A program made the translations under genes and the position numbers. From Fen-1258 sp964449775 (GTDB lineage Bacteria; Bacteroidota; Ignavibacteria; Ignavibacteriales; Melioribacteraceae): DNA of 64,000 nt. Shown here one piece after another: positions 7,905-16,219 of the stretch (position 1 is the first letter of the stretch; each line of letters starts with the position of its first letter). The notes beneath the pieces were generated by a model that was not told the origin of the DNA, made no database searches, and saw nothing but the letters and a program-made list of their open reading frames with translations. The stretch lies in NCBI GenBank assembly GCA_964449775.1, contig CAYVBQ010000007.1, positions 1 to 64,000 on the forward strand, written 5' to 3'.

Positions 7905-8123
7905 TTATTTATATCTGTATGTAATTCTACCTTTGTTCAAATCATATGGCGAAAGTTCAATTGCCACTTTATCGCCTGCTAAAATTTTTATGAAGTGCAT
8001 TCTCATTTTACCTGATATATGAGCTAATATTTCATGACCATTTTCAAGGCGGACTTTAAAATGTGCATTTGGTAATGTATCTGTTACAACTCCGTCTACT
8101 TTTATCGGTCCTTGTTTAGCCAT
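7905..8123 (-). CDS. infA: Translation initiation factor IF-1
   Basis: IF-1 blocks the A site of the 30S subunit during initiation. The 72-residue OB-fold protein has VDGVVTDTLPNAHFKVRLENGH, KMRMHFIKILAGDKVAIELSPYDL and the terminal GRITYRYK. It is located between map and rpmJ. The order secY-map-infA-rpmJ-rpsM is the classical spc/alpha junction, here without an adk gene. Confidence 0.98.
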   Translation of the reverse strand: MAKQGPIKVDGVVTDTLPNAHFKVRLENGHEILAHISGKMRMHFIKILAGDKVAIELSPYDLNKGRITYRYK

Positions 8124-8129
8124 CTATCT

Positions 8130-8894
8130 CTATTCACACTTCGTTAATATTTCTGGTTTACCGTCAATAATTACAATCGTATGTTCAAAATGTGCCGAAG
8201 GTTTTCCGTCTAAAGTTAAAACCGTCCATCCATCTTCAGCCACAAACACTTTATAAGAACCCATGTTAACCATCGGTTCTAAAGCTAATGTCATTCCATT
8301 TTTAAGAACGGGCCCGTTTCTTTTTTTTCCGTAATTTGGAATTTGTGGTTCTTCATGAAGATGTTTTCCAACACCGTGTCCGCACAAATCCCGAACAACT
8401 GAAAATCCGTTATCCTCAACATAAGTTTGAATTGCATTCGAAACATCTCCAAGCCGATTTTTCTCTACTGCTTGATCTATGCCGAGATACAAAGACTTTT
8501 CTGTAACATCCATCAGTTTCTGTTTCTCTTCGGAAATCTTACCAACAGCAACTGATAATGCCGCATCTCCAAAATAACCATTCTTCTCTACACCAATATC
8601 GATGGAAAGAATTTGGCCCTCTTTCAAAACTATGTTGCCGGGAATACCGTGAACAACCTCATCATCAATTGAAGAACAAATTGAGCCTGGAAAATCGATC
8701 GAACCCGCTTGAGAATATCCTTTGAATGCGGGACGAGCATTATTGCTTGCAATATAATCTTCAGCAATTTTATCAAGCTCTTTTGTGGTAACGCCAACTT
8801 TGACGTAACGCTTCACTAACTGTAATGTTTCTGCTACTATTTTGCAGCTTTCACGAATGTAATCTATTTCGCGATTACTCTTTATTAATATCAC
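8130..8894 (-). CDS. map: Type I methionine aminopeptidase
   Basis: Map removes the initiator methionine from nascent proteins using two divalent metals. The 254-residue length is normal. The five metal ligands are recognisable: D of LSIDIGVEKNG, D of GYFGDAALSVAVG, H of CGHGVGKHLHEEP, E of LALEPMVNMG and E of SAHFEHTIVI. It lies six bases upstream of infA and eight downstream of secY, so it is certainly part of the same transcript. Confidence 0.97.
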   Translation of the reverse strand: MILIKSNREIDYIRESCKIVAETLQLVKRYVKVGVTTKELDKIAEDYIASNNARPAFKGYSQAGSIDFPGSICSSIDDEVVHGIPGNIVLKEGQILSIDIGVEKNGYFGDAALSVAVGKISEEKQKLMDVTEKSLYLGIDQAVEKNRLGDVSNAIQTYVEDNGFSVVRDLCGHGVGKHLHEEPQIPNYGKKRNGPVLKNGMTLALEPMVNMGSYKVFVAEDGWTVLTLDGKPSAHFEHTIVIIDGKPEILTKCE

Positions 8895-8902
8895 AATCTA
8901 AT

Positions 8903-10243
8903 CTAGAATCGTCTGCCTTTAAGTTTGCCGGATTTCATAAATCCGTCGTAATGTCTCATCAATAGATGAGATTCAATTTGCTGCAATGTATCTAAAGCTA
9001 CACCAACGATGATTAACAAACTTGTACCGCCAAAGAATGATGCAAAACTTCCGCTCACTCCAAATTTGGAAATAAACGCAGGTAGAATTGCAATGATAGC
9101 CAAAAATACCGAACCGGGTAATGTAATCTTTGTCAAAATATTATCAATAAAATCTGCTGTCTGTTTACCGGGACGAATACCTGGAATAAACCCGCCTTGC
9201 TTTTTCATATTATCAGCTACATCTACCGGATTGAATGCTATAGCCGTATAGAAATAAGTAAAGAAAACAATCATAAGTGCATAGATAAAAGAGTAAGTCA
9301 GACTTTCATATGTAAAATATTGCGCGATAGTTCCTATAAATTCGTTGTTCGGAAAGAACGAAAATAATGTGCTAGGAATAAACATAATTGATTGAGCAAA
9401 GATAATAGGCATAACTCCGGCTGTGTTAACACGTAATGGAATGTATTGAGTAACACCGCCATAAACTTTTCTGCCCACAACTCTCTTTGCATATTGAACA
9501 GGAATTCTTCGTGTCCCTTGTGTTACAAGAACAACACCGGCAATAATAAAGACCATTAAGGCAAGAATGACTATTTCAACAACAAGATTACGTTGCCCGC
9601 TGGCAATTAATCTGTATTCATCGAGAAGAGCAAAAGGAAAACGGTTGATGATACCGATAAAAATTATTAGTGATATTCCGTTGCCAATTCCTTTCTCGGT
9701 AATTTGCTCGCCCATCCACATAGTAAACATAGTGCCTGCAACAAGAAGTGTAACGGCAGATAAGCTCCAAACCACACCTCTAACAGCTTCAGGAACAATT
9801 GGTCCACCTGCGGCAACAGTCATACTCATTAAGTGTATTGTTACTCCCCATGCTTGAAGAGCCGCAATTGCAACAGTTCCGTAACGTGTTAATTGAGTAA
9901 GTTTTTTCCTTCCCTCTTCGCCTTCGCGTTGAAGTTTTTGGAAATACGGAATTACAGCACCGGCAATCTGTAATATGATTGAGGCAGAAATGTAAGGCAT
10001 AATTCCAAGTGCAAGAATAGCAGCATTAGAAAAAGCACCGCCTACAAACAGATCATAAAGACCGAATAAATTATCAGTAGAAGCATTTTTTGTTGCTTCA
10101 TGCAATAATACAGTATCAATGCCCGGCAACGTTATGTGAGTTCCAATTCGAACGATTATGAGCAGAGCAAGAGTATAAAGTATTCTCTGACGTAATTCAT
10201 GAATCTTAAAAATATTCCGGAAAGTTTCTTGTAGTTTAGCCAT
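8903..10243 (-). CDS. secY: Protein translocase subunit SecY
   Basis: SecY is the channel-forming subunit of the SecYEG inner-membrane translocon. The 446-residue protein has about ten hydrophobic segments. It begins with FRNIFKIHELRQRILYTLALLIIVRIG and has the plug-region motif DLFVGGAFSNAAILALGIMPYISASI and the cytosolic loop RRIPVQYAKRVVGRK. Its ATG overlaps the TGA of rplO by one base. secE is located at the far upstream end of the same gene block. Confidence 0.98.
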   Translation of the reverse strand: MAKLQETFRNIFKIHELRQRILYTLALLIIVRIGTHITLPGIDTVLLHEATKNASTDNLFGLYDLFVGGAFSNAAILALGIMPYISASIILQIAGAVIPYFQKLQREGEEGRKKLTQLTRYGTVAIAALQAWGVTIHLMSMTVAAGGPIVPEAVRGVVWSLSAVTLLVAGTMFTMWMGEQITEKGIGNGISLIIFIGIINRFPFALLDEYRLIASGQRNLVVEIVILALMVFIIAGVVLVTQGTRRIPVQYAKRVVGRKVYGGVTQYIPLRVNTAGVMPIIFAQSIMFIPSTLFSFFPNNEFIGTIAQYFTYESLTYSFIYALMIVFFTYFYTAIAFNPVDVADNMKKQGGFIPGIRPGKQTADFIDNILTKITLPGSVFLAIIAILPAFISKFGVSGSFASFFGGTSLLIIVGVALDTLQQIESHLLMRHYDGFMKSGKLKGRRF

Positions 10244-10707
10244 CAGAATTTAATCTCTTTAATGGTTCCACCGAGCGATTCAATTTTTTCTTTTGCTGCT
10301 GCGCTAAAATAATTTGCCTCAACATTCAATTTTGCTGTTAATTCACCTTGAGCAAGAATTTTAACGGGAGCCGCTGCTTTAGAGATTGCACCACTCTTGT
10401 ATAAAGAGACAGCGTTAATTTCACCATCAACAATTTTCTTCTCGTCAACTAATCTTTGCAATGTGTTAAGATTGATAACTTGATTAACTATCTTGAACGG
10501 GCTGTGGAAACCTCTTTTTGGAATTCTTCTTTGAAGCGGCATTTGTCCGCCTTCAAACCAGACTGGGAACTTAGCGCCGGCACGTGAACGTTGACCGTTT
10601 TCACCACGTGTTGCTGTTCCGCCATGACCGGAGCCTTCGCCGCGTCCAATTCTTTTTATTTTTTTGTTCGAACCTTTTGCAGGTCTCAGATTACTTAGAA
10701 TATTCAT
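10243..10707 (-). CDS. rplO: 50S ribosomal protein L15
   Basis: L15 is a late-assembly 50S protein that contacts several 23S rRNA domains. The 154-residue sequence begins MNILSNLRPAKGSNKKIKRIGRG and has the glycine-rich GEGSGHGGTATRGENGQRSR and FEGGQMPLQRRIPKRGF. The start overlaps the rpmD stop (ATGA) and the stop overlaps the secY start, giving a tightly coupled rpmD-rplO-secY trio. Confidence 0.98.
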   Translation of the reverse strand: MNILSNLRPAKGSNKKIKRIGRGEGSGHGGTATRGENGQRSRAGAKFPVWFEGGQMPLQRRIPKRGFHSPFKIVNQVINLNTLQRLVDEKKIVDGEINAVSLYKSGAISKAAAPVKILAQGELTAKLNVEANYFSAAAKEKIESLGGTIKEIKF

Positions 10708-10907
10708 TTATCACCTAACGCTTCAATTTCTTCTACTTTTACAAGATGGTGTACTTTTCTGATCATTCCTCTAATTTGAGGAGTATCGTTCTTGATAACA
10801 AAATGATTTGGTCTAGCAAGTCCCAAAGCTTCAATTGTTCTCTTTTGCGGAACGGGACGATCAATTACACTTCCAATTTGAATAATTTTTATTTTCTTTA
10901 TCATCAT
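10704..10907 (-). CDS. rpmD: 50S ribosomal protein L30
   Basis: L30 is a small 50S protein of the bacterial L30/eukaryotic L7 family. This 67-residue version reads IKIIQIGSVIDRPVPQKRTIEALGL, then RPNHFVIKNDTPQIRGMIRKVHHLVKVEE. Its position between rpsE and rplO and its size are typical. Either of the two adjacent initial methionines could be the start. Confidence 0.97.
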   Translation of the reverse strand: MMIKKIKIIQIGSVIDRPVPQKRTIEALGLARPNHFVIKNDTPQIRGMIRKVHHLVKVEEIEALGDK

Positions 10908-10915
10908 AACCTCAA

Positions 10916-11428
10916 TTACAGATTGAATAACTCAGTTACTTTTAATCCGCGTTTACGAGCCATAGTTCTTGCATCAACAAGATTTAATAAAGCATTTAAA
11001 GTTGCTTTAACTTGATTATGCGGATTACTTGAGCCGAGCGATTTGGTCAAAATATCTTGAACACCGGCAGCTTCAAGTACGGCGCGAACTCCACCGCCTG
11101 CAATCAAACCAGTACCGGGTGTTGCGGGTTTTAACAGAACCGAACCTGCACCAAACTTACCGGTAATTGTGTGCGGAATAGTTCCTTTGATGATAGATAC
11201 TCTATAAACGTTTTTCTTTGCGTCGTCTATACCTTTTGAAATTGCATCGGTAACTTCGTTTGCTTTGCCAAGACCAACACCAACATGACCGTTAGAATCT
11301 CCAACAACAACAATTGCGTTAAAGCTGAATCTTCTACCGCCCTTAACAACTTTTGCAACTCTGTTAATGTGAACAATCTTCTCTTTAAGATTCTCAAGAC
11401 CCGATACTTTTTTGTACTTGAAATTCAA
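10916..11428 (-). CDS. rpsE: 30S ribosomal protein S5
   Basis: S5 helps maintain decoding accuracy and forms part of the mRNA entry channel helicase. The 170-residue protein contains the double-stranded RNA-binding N-terminal region (LKEKIVHINRVAKVVKGGRRFSF), VGLGKANEVTDAISKGIDDAKK and AGGGVRAVLEAAGVQDILTKSLGSSNPHN. It is separated from rplR by a tRNA-Gln gene, an unusual interruption of this operon. Confidence 0.98.
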   Translation of the reverse strand: MNFKYKKVSGLENLKEKIVHINRVAKVVKGGRRFSFNAIVVVGDSNGHVGVGLGKANEVTDAISKGIDDAKKNVYRVSIIKGTIPHTITGKFGAGSVLLKPATPGTGLIAGGGVRAVLEAAGVQDILTKSLGSSNPHNQVKATLNALLNLVDARTMARKRGLKVTELFNL

Positions 11429-11480
11429 TTTTAGCTCCCTTGTTTACGAACTTAATAATCTTTTTTGAACCGTCTAATTT

Positions 11481-11554
11481 TGGCTGCCGGGAGAGGAGTC
11501 GAACCTCTACAGACGCCTCCAAAGGGCGTTGTCCTGCCATTAGACGACCCGGCA
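11481..11554 (-). tRNA. tRNA-Gln (anticodon TTG) inside the ribosomal operon
   Basis: A full cloverleaf can be folded on the minus strand: acceptor TGCCGGG with CCCGGCA, D arm GTC...GAC, anticodon stem ACGCC/GGCGT around CTTTGGA (anticodon TTG, reading CAA), and T arm AGAGG-TTCGACT-CCTCT. The 3' end G-CCA is encoded, unlike the four other tRNA genes in this window. It lies between rplR and rpsE with only 4 and 52 bases of spacing, so it must be transcribed with the ribosomal protein genes and cut out by RNase P and a 3' nuclease. Confidence 0.95.
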
Positions 11555-11558
11555 ATGC

Positions 11559-11924
11559 TTACATTTTTATTCCGCCTTCGCGAGCACCCTCTGCTACGGC
11601 TTGAACTCTACCATGATAGCGATAACCGCTTCTGTCAAAAACAGCTGTAGTAATTCCTTTTTCAGTTGCTTTTTTTGCCAACAATTTTCCAACAGCTTTG
11701 CTTTTAGAAATCTTTCCTTTAGAGTCTTTAATTTCTTCAGCAAGTTCTTTCGATAGCGAAGAAGCTTCAAGCAAAGTAGTTCCCTTTACATCATCAATCA
11801 ATTGAGCGTACATATTGTTAGCGCTTCTGAAGACCGATAAACGCGGACGTTCAGCAGTGCCGGAAATCTTTCTACGGATTCTTGCTTTCTTTGTAGCTCT
11901 ATGTGTTGTGTCTTTCAAAAACAT
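11559..11924 (-). CDS. rplR: 50S ribosomal protein L18
   Basis: L18 binds 5S rRNA in the central protuberance. The 121-residue sequence has a basic N-terminus (RATKKARIRRKISGTAERPRLSVFRS), NMYAQLIDDVKGTTLLEASS and the C-terminal VAVF-like FDRSGYRYHGRVQAVAEGAREGGIKM typical of the family. The gene ends only four bases before the 5' end of tRNA-Gln. Confidence 0.98.
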   Translation of the reverse strand: MFLKDTTHRATKKARIRRKISGTAERPRLSVFRSANNMYAQLIDDVKGTTLLEASSLSKELAEEIKDSKGKISKSKAVGKLLAKKATEKGITTAVFDRSGYRYHGRVQAVAEGAREGGIKM

Positions 11925-11940
11925 TTTTCAAATTCTCCTA

Positions 11941-12477
11941 TTACTTACCGGCAGTCTTGCCTGCTTTACGAACAATAACTTCATTAGAGTACTTAATACC
12001 TTTGCCTTTATATGGTTCAGGTTTTCTGAATGATCTGATTTTAGCTGCAATCAATCCGACTAATTCTTTATCATATCCTGAAACTTTTAATTGTGTCGGA
12101 GTCGGAACATCAATTTTAATTCCTGCCGGAGGCATAAACAAAATTGGATGCGAATAACCAATAGTGAACAGAACCGCTTCACCCTTTGTCTCTGCTTTGT
12201 AACCGACACCAACGATGTCCAACGATTTCATATAACCAACAGTAACACCTTGAACCATGTTATTGATAAGAGCGCGTGTTAATCCGTGAAGTGCTCTATT
12301 CTCTTTCATGTCGTTCGGTCTTGTAACAATAATTTCTTCTTGAGTAACATCAACTTTGATGTTCGGATGTATTTTCATTTCCAACTCGCCGAGCAAGCCT
12401 TTAACTTTAATAGCGCCTTCGGTTTTGGTTACAGTTACATCTTTAATCGGAATTGGTTTTTTACCTATACGTGACAA
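11941..12477 (-). CDS. rplF: 50S ribosomal protein L6
   Basis: L6 lies near the sarcin-ricin loop and GTPase centre of the 50S subunit. The 178-residue protein has the duplicated L6 fold, beginning MSRIGKKPIPIKDVTV and containing the C-terminal signature near residues 150-165 (KPEPYKGKGIKYSNEVIVRKAGKT). It is placed between rpsH and rplR as in most spc operons. Confidence 0.98.
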   Translation of the reverse strand: MSRIGKKPIPIKDVTVTKTEGAIKVKGLLGELEMKIHPNIKVDVTQEEIIVTRPNDMKENRALHGLTRALINNMVQGVTVGYMKSLDIVGVGYKAETKGEAVLFTIGYSHPILFMPPAGIKIDVPTPTQLKVSGYDKELVGLIAAKIRSFRKPEPYKGKGIKYSNEVIVRKAGKTAGK

Positions 12478-12501
12478 TTTCTTTACCTCTTAAAATTTTT
12501 T

Positions 12502-12897
12502 TTACCAAACGTAGCAGATAACTTCTCCGCCCACTGCATCTCTTTTGGCTTGTTTATCTGACAACAAACCTTTCGGTGTAGAAAGAACTGCAATTCCAAG
12601 TCCGTTCAACACTCGTGGAAGTTTTTCTTTACTCACATATCTTTTCAAACCCGGTGTTGAAATTCTTCTAATTCCGGTGATTGAAGGAGCGCCGTTAAAA
12701 TATTGCAGATGAACTCTAAGCATATTTTGCTTATTATCTTCTACAACATTATAGTCTCTGATGAATTTATTATTCTTCAAAATTTCCGCTAAGTTGATCT
12801 TCATTTTTGAAGAAGGAATATCAACAAATTTCTTTTGTGCTTTAACAGCATTTCTTATTCTTGTTAAAAAATCCGCAATCGGATCGGTAGTATGCAT
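12502..12897 (-). CDS. rpsH: 30S ribosomal protein S8
   Basis: S8 is a primary 16S rRNA-binding protein and in E. coli represses the spc operon. The 131-residue protein begins MHTTDPIADFLTRIRNA and has the C-terminal family motif LNGLGIAVLSTPKGLLSDKQA and GGEVICYVW. Spacing to rpsN and rplF is short. Confidence 0.98.
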   Translation of the reverse strand: MHTTDPIADFLTRIRNAVKAQKKFVDIPSSKMKINLAEILKNNKFIRDYNVVEDNKQNMLRVHLQYFNGAPSITGIRRISTPGLKRYVSKEKLPRVLNGLGIAVLSTPKGLLSDKQAKRDAVGGEVICYVW

Positions 12898-12914
12898 TTA
12901 CATTTCTCCTTCAG

Positions 12915-13184
12915 TTACCAACTTGCTTTTTTAAGACCGGGTATTAAACCGCGCAATGCCATTTCGCGAAGAACCAAACGAGATACTCCAAATTTTCTAT
13001 AGTATGCTCTCGGTCTACCAGTCATTTTACATCTGTTATGTAAACGGGTGGGCGAAGAATTTCTAGGAAGAAGCTGTAACCCTTCATAGTCACCCTTTTC
13101 TTTCAATTCTTTTCTCTTAGCCGCGAATTTATCTACTAGTGCTTTTCTCTTATCTTCTCGCGCGAGCAAACTTTTTCTTGCCAT
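12915..13184 (-). CDS. rpsN: 30S ribosomal protein S14 (zinc-independent form)
   Basis: S14 is an assembly protein in the 30S head. This is the long 89-residue form, ending NRCKMTGRPRAYYRKFGVSRLVLREMALRGLIPGLKKASW. It lacks the paired CxxC motifs of the short zinc form. It lies ten bases upstream of rpsH and nine downstream of rplE. Confidence 0.98.
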   Translation of the reverse strand: MARKSLLAREDKRKALVDKFAAKRKELKEKGDYEGLQLLPRNSSPTRLHNRCKMTGRPRAYYRKFGVSRLVLREMALRGLIPGLKKASW

Positions 13185-13193
13185 GACTTCCCT

Positions 13194-13856
13194 TTAATTA
13201 ATTTCTTTTTTTCTAAACGGCATTCCGAATGCAGCTAATAGTTCGAGAGCTTCTTTATCTGTCTTTGCCGTTGTTACAAATGTAATATCCATTCCTAAAA
13301 TCTTTGTTACTTTATCAACGTTGATTTCCGGAAATATGATCTGTTCCTTAAGTCCCATTGTATAATTCCCGCGTCCGTCAAAAGATTTATCGGGAATTCC
13401 ACGGAAATCTCGTACACGAGGTAAAGCAAGTGAAACAAACCGGTCTAAAAATTCATACATCATTTCTTTTCTTAAAGTGACCTTAGCACCAATCTTCATA
13501 CCTTCGCGCAACTTAAAATTAGAAATAGCTTTCTTTGCAATTCTAACCGATGGCTTCTGACCCGAAATAGTTTCAAGATCGCGTATAGCTTCATCTAAAA
13601 TTTTTGCATCAGAAGCAGCTTCACCAACACCCATATTGATAACAATTTTTTCCAAACGTGGAACTTGCATAATGCTCTTATAAGAGAATTGTTCTCCTAA
13701 TTTTGGAACAATTTCCTTGCGATATTTTTCTTTTAGGCGAGCTGGAATCTTTGTCTCAACAACTTTTGCTACCGGCTTTTTTTCTTCTACAACTGCCTTA
13801 GCTTTCTTGTCCTTTGCTTCTTTCTGCTCTTTTGGTTGTTTTTGTTCTTTTGCCAT
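13194..13856 (-). CDS. rplE: 50S ribosomal protein L5 with N-terminal extension
   Basis: L5 binds 5S rRNA and contacts P-site tRNA. The canonical core begins about residue 38 (IPARLKEKYRKEIVPKLGEQFSYKSIMQVPRLEKIVINMGVGEA) and ends DKEALELLAAFGMPFRK. The protein is 220 residues because some 38 Lys/Glu/Gln-rich residues precede the core, compared with about 180 in most bacteria. The ATG used here has the standard spacing to rplX, so the extension appears translated. A start at an internal codon is not obvious. Confidence 0.97.
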   Translation of the reverse strand: MAKEQKQPKEQKEAKDKKAKAVVEEKKPVAKVVETKIPARLKEKYRKEIVPKLGEQFSYKSIMQVPRLEKIVINMGVGEAASDAKILDEAIRDLETISGQKPSVRIAKKAISNFKLREGMKIGAKVTLRKEMMYEFLDRFVSLALPRVRDFRGIPDKSFDGRGNYTMGLKEQIIFPEINVDKVTKILGMDITFVTTAKTDKEALELLAAFGMPFRKKEIN

Positions 13857-13881
13857 CTTAATTAATAGTCCTTAAAATTTA

Positions 13882-14208
13882 TTAAGCAAGCATTTCACCG
13901 CTAGCTTTACTAACTCTAGCGCTTCTTTTCTTGCCTGTTTTTTCATCAATGATAAGTTTAGCACCAATTCTTGTTTTTTCGTTTGTCTTAGGATCCAAGA
14001 TCATAACATTCGAAACATTTATCGGAGCTTCCTTTTCAGTAATTCCACCCTGAGGATTTTTCTGATTCGGTTTAGTATGTCTTTTGCAAAGATTAACACC
14101 TTCAACAATAACACGATTCTCTACGGGAAATACTTTTAAAACTTTTCCGGTTTTACCTTTACTGTTACCTGATATAACTACTACTGGATCATTTTTTCTA
14201 ATCTTCAT
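13882..14208 (-). CDS. rplX: 50S ribosomal protein L24
   Basis: L24 initiates 50S assembly and lies near the tunnel exit. The 108-residue protein starts MKIRKNDPVVVISGNSKGKTGKVLKVFP, a KOW motif, and has VEGVNLCKRHTKPNQKNPQGGITEKEAPI. Its order rplN-rplX-rplE is typical of the spc operon. Confidence 0.98.
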   Translation of the reverse strand: MKIRKNDPVVVISGNSKGKTGKVLKVFPVENRVIVEGVNLCKRHTKPNQKNPQGGITEKEAPINVSNVMILDPKTNEKTRIGAKLIIDEKTGKKRSARVSKASGEMLA

Positions 14209-14219
14209 TTTCCCTATCC

Positions 14220-14588
14220 TTATAATACTTCTGGAGCTAGAGAGATAATTTTCATGAACTTTTTATCTCTGAGTTCTCTTGCAACGGGACCGAAGATACG
14301 TGTACCTTTAGGTTCACCTTGAGCGTTTAAAAGAACCGCAGCGTTTTCGTCGAAGCGGATGTATGAGCCGTCGTTTCTTCTAACTTCTTTTTTTGTTCTA
14401 ACAACTACCGCACGGCTAACTTCACCTTTTTTAACACCGCCGCCGGGAATTGCTGATTTGACGCTCACAACTATTAAATCGCCAACACTTGCGTAACGTC
14501 TGTCGCTACCGCCAAGCACACGAATGCATTGAACCTTTTTAGCACCGGAGTTATCCGCCACAATTAAATTAGTTTCTTCTTGTATCAT
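14220..14588 (-). CDS. rplN: 50S ribosomal protein L14
   Basis: L14 forms an intersubunit bridge. The 122-residue protein begins MIQEETNLIVADNSGAKKVQCIRVLGGS and has RRNDGSYIRFDENAAVLLNAQGEPKGTRIFGPVARELR, the family signature. Start and length are standard. Confidence 0.98.
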   Translation of the reverse strand: MIQEETNLIVADNSGAKKVQCIRVLGGSDRRYASVGDLIVVSVKSAIPGGGVKKGEVSRAVVVRTKKEVRRNDGSYIRFDENAAVLLNAQGEPKGTRIFGPVARELRDKKFMKIISLAPEVL

Positions 14589-14613
14589 TGTTTAGCTGCT
14601 CCTCAAACTTTTA

Positions 14614-14871
14614 TTACTTGGCTTTTTCAACAACTTGAACCAAGCGCCAATTTTTTCTTTTACTCAAAGGGCGAGTTTCCATAATCTTTACGACATCGCC
14701 AATGTGACATTCCTGTTTCTCATCGTGAGCCATTAACTTTGTGGTCTTCTTAAAATATTTTTTGTAAATAGGATGAGCCACCTGTCTCTCTATCGCAACG
14801 ATTATACTTTTCTGCATTTTGTTACTAACAACAGTACCGATCCTGGTCTTTCTTAGACTTCTTTTCTCCAT
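14614..14871 (-). CDS. rpsQ: 30S ribosomal protein S17
   Basis: S17 is a primary 16S rRNA-binding OB-fold protein. The 85-residue sequence contains RIGTVVSNKMQKSIIVAIERQVAHPIYKKYFKKTTK and GDVVKIMETRPLSKRKNWRL, the conserved family core. It lies between rpmC and rplN as in other S10-spc clusters. Confidence 0.98.
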   Translation of the reverse strand: MEKRSLRKTRIGTVVSNKMQKSIIVAIERQVAHPIYKKYFKKTTKLMAHDEKQECHIGDVVKIMETRPLSKRKNWRLVQVVEKAK

Positions 14872-14887
14872 GGAACTCGAATACTCC

Positions 14888-15106
14888 TTATTTAATTGCC
14901 TTTGATGTTTTTGCTTCCTGCATTTCTCGTTCTTTAAGGATCGTTTTCATCTTAGCGACATCTTTTCTAACAGCATGCAGTTTAGCTGTGTTTGTTAAGT
15001 TTTTTAATTCTTGTTGAAATTTTAAATCCACGAGGTTCTTCTGTTCTTCAATAATTCTTTTTTTGATTTCCTCTGTGGACATTTCTCTTATTTCAAAAAT
15101 CTTCAT
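14888..15106 (-). CDS. rpmC: 50S ribosomal protein L29
   Basis: L29 lies beside the polypeptide exit and helps form the trigger factor and SRP docking site. The 72-residue helical-hairpin protein reads MKIFEIREMSTEEIKKRIIEEQKNLVDLKFQQELKNLTNTAKLHAVRKDVAKMKTIL. Position between rplP and rpsQ is standard. Confidence 0.97.
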   Translation of the reverse strand: MKIFEIREMSTEEIKKRIIEEQKNLVDLKFQQELKNLTNTAKLHAVRKDVAKMKTILKEREMQEAKTSKAIK

Positions 15107-15121
15107 TTTCGTTAAATCCTT

Positions 15122-15541
15122 TTATGCTTCTAAGTCCGGGCGTTGACAAATTTTTGTTTTTATTGGCAGCTTGTGAGAAGCAATTGCCATTGCTTCGTGA
15201 GCGGTTTTCTTATCAATACCGCCGATCTCAAACATGATTCTTCCGGGTTTAACAACGGCAACCCAAAATTCGGGTGGCCCTTTTCCTTTACCCATTCTTG
15301 TTTCAAGAGGTTTTTTAGTAACAGGTTTATCAGGAAAAATTCTTATCCACATTTTTCCGTCTCTTTTCATATGACGTGAAAGTGCAACACGGCATGCTTC
15401 AATTTGTCTGCTTGTGATCCATGCTGGTTCCAATGCTTTCAAACCGTAATCGCCAAAGTTAACAAGATGACCGCGAGTTGCCTTGCCGGCTCTTCTACCT
15501 CTATGTGCTTTACGAAACTTTACTCTTTTGGGCATTAACAT
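15122..15541 (-). CDS. rplP: 50S ribosomal protein L16
   Basis: L16 organises the A-site region of the peptidyl transferase centre. The 139-residue protein begins MLMPKRVKFRKAHRGRR and has GDYGLKALEPAWITSRQIEACRVALSRHMKR and ETRMGKGKGPPEFWVAVVKPGR. Start and length are normal. Confidence 0.98.
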   Translation of the reverse strand: MLMPKRVKFRKAHRGRRAGKATRGHLVNFGDYGLKALEPAWITSRQIEACRVALSRHMKRDGKMWIRIFPDKPVTKKPLETRMGKGKGPPEFWVAVVKPGRIMFEIGGIDKKTAHEAMAIASHKLPIKTKICQRPDLEA

Positions 15542-15562
15542 GAAAAATGTTCCTCAAACTTA

Positions 15563-16204
15563 TTATTCGGTTGAACGTTTACCTAAAATTTCTCCGCGGC
15601 AAATCCAAACTTTAACTCCAAGCGAACCGTAAATGGTCTGTGCGGTGGCTGTACCATAATCTATATCGGCGCGTATTGTATGCAAAGGAATTCTGCCTTC
15701 TTTGTATTGTTCTGTACGAGCCATTTCAGCGCCGCCTAATCTGCCTGCGCACATAATTCTAATTCCTTCAGCGCCCATTCTCATTGCTGTTGTAATTGAT
15801 TGCTTCATTGCTCTTCTGAACGATACCCTTCCTTCAAGTTGTCTTGCAATATTTTCTGCTACAAGATTTGCATCAAGTTCAGGTCTCTTAATTTCTGTAA
15901 TCTGAATCTTCACTTCCTTATCGGTCAATTTTTTTAATTCTTCTTCAAGCTGAGCAATCTCTTTACCACTCTTTCCAATTACAACACCAGGTCTTGATGT
16001 ATGAATTGTGAGAACAATATTTTTTGAAGTTCTATCAATAACGATGGTAGAGATTCCAGCGTTTTGTAATCTTTTTCGTACATAGGTTCTAAGTTTCTTA
16101 TCTTCAACAAGCTTAACAGCATAGCTTTTGTTTTCGTACCAGTTCGATTCCCACCCCTTGATGATACCAACTCTAAAACCGATTGGATTAACCTTCTGAC
16201 CCAA
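15563..16204 (-). CDS. rpsC: 30S ribosomal protein S3
   Basis: S3 forms part of the mRNA entry channel. The 213-residue protein begins MGQKVNPIGFRVGIIKGWESNWYENK and has a KH-domain motif (RPGVVIGKSGKEIAQLEEEL) near residue 70. It also has GRLGGAEMARTEQYKEGRIPLHTIRADIDYG in the C-terminal domain. It lies between rplV and rplP. Confidence 0.98.
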   Translation of the reverse strand: MGQKVNPIGFRVGIIKGWESNWYENKSYAVKLVEDKKLRTYVRKRLQNAGISTIVIDRTSKNIVLTIHTSRPGVVIGKSGKEIAQLEEELKKLTDKEVKIQITEIKRPELDANLVAENIARQLEGRVSFRRAMKQSITTAMRMGAEGIRIMCAGRLGGAEMARTEQYKEGRIPLHTIRADIDYGTATAQTIYGSLGVKVWICRGEILGKRSTE

Positions 16205-16219
16205 AACTTCCTCCTGAGA

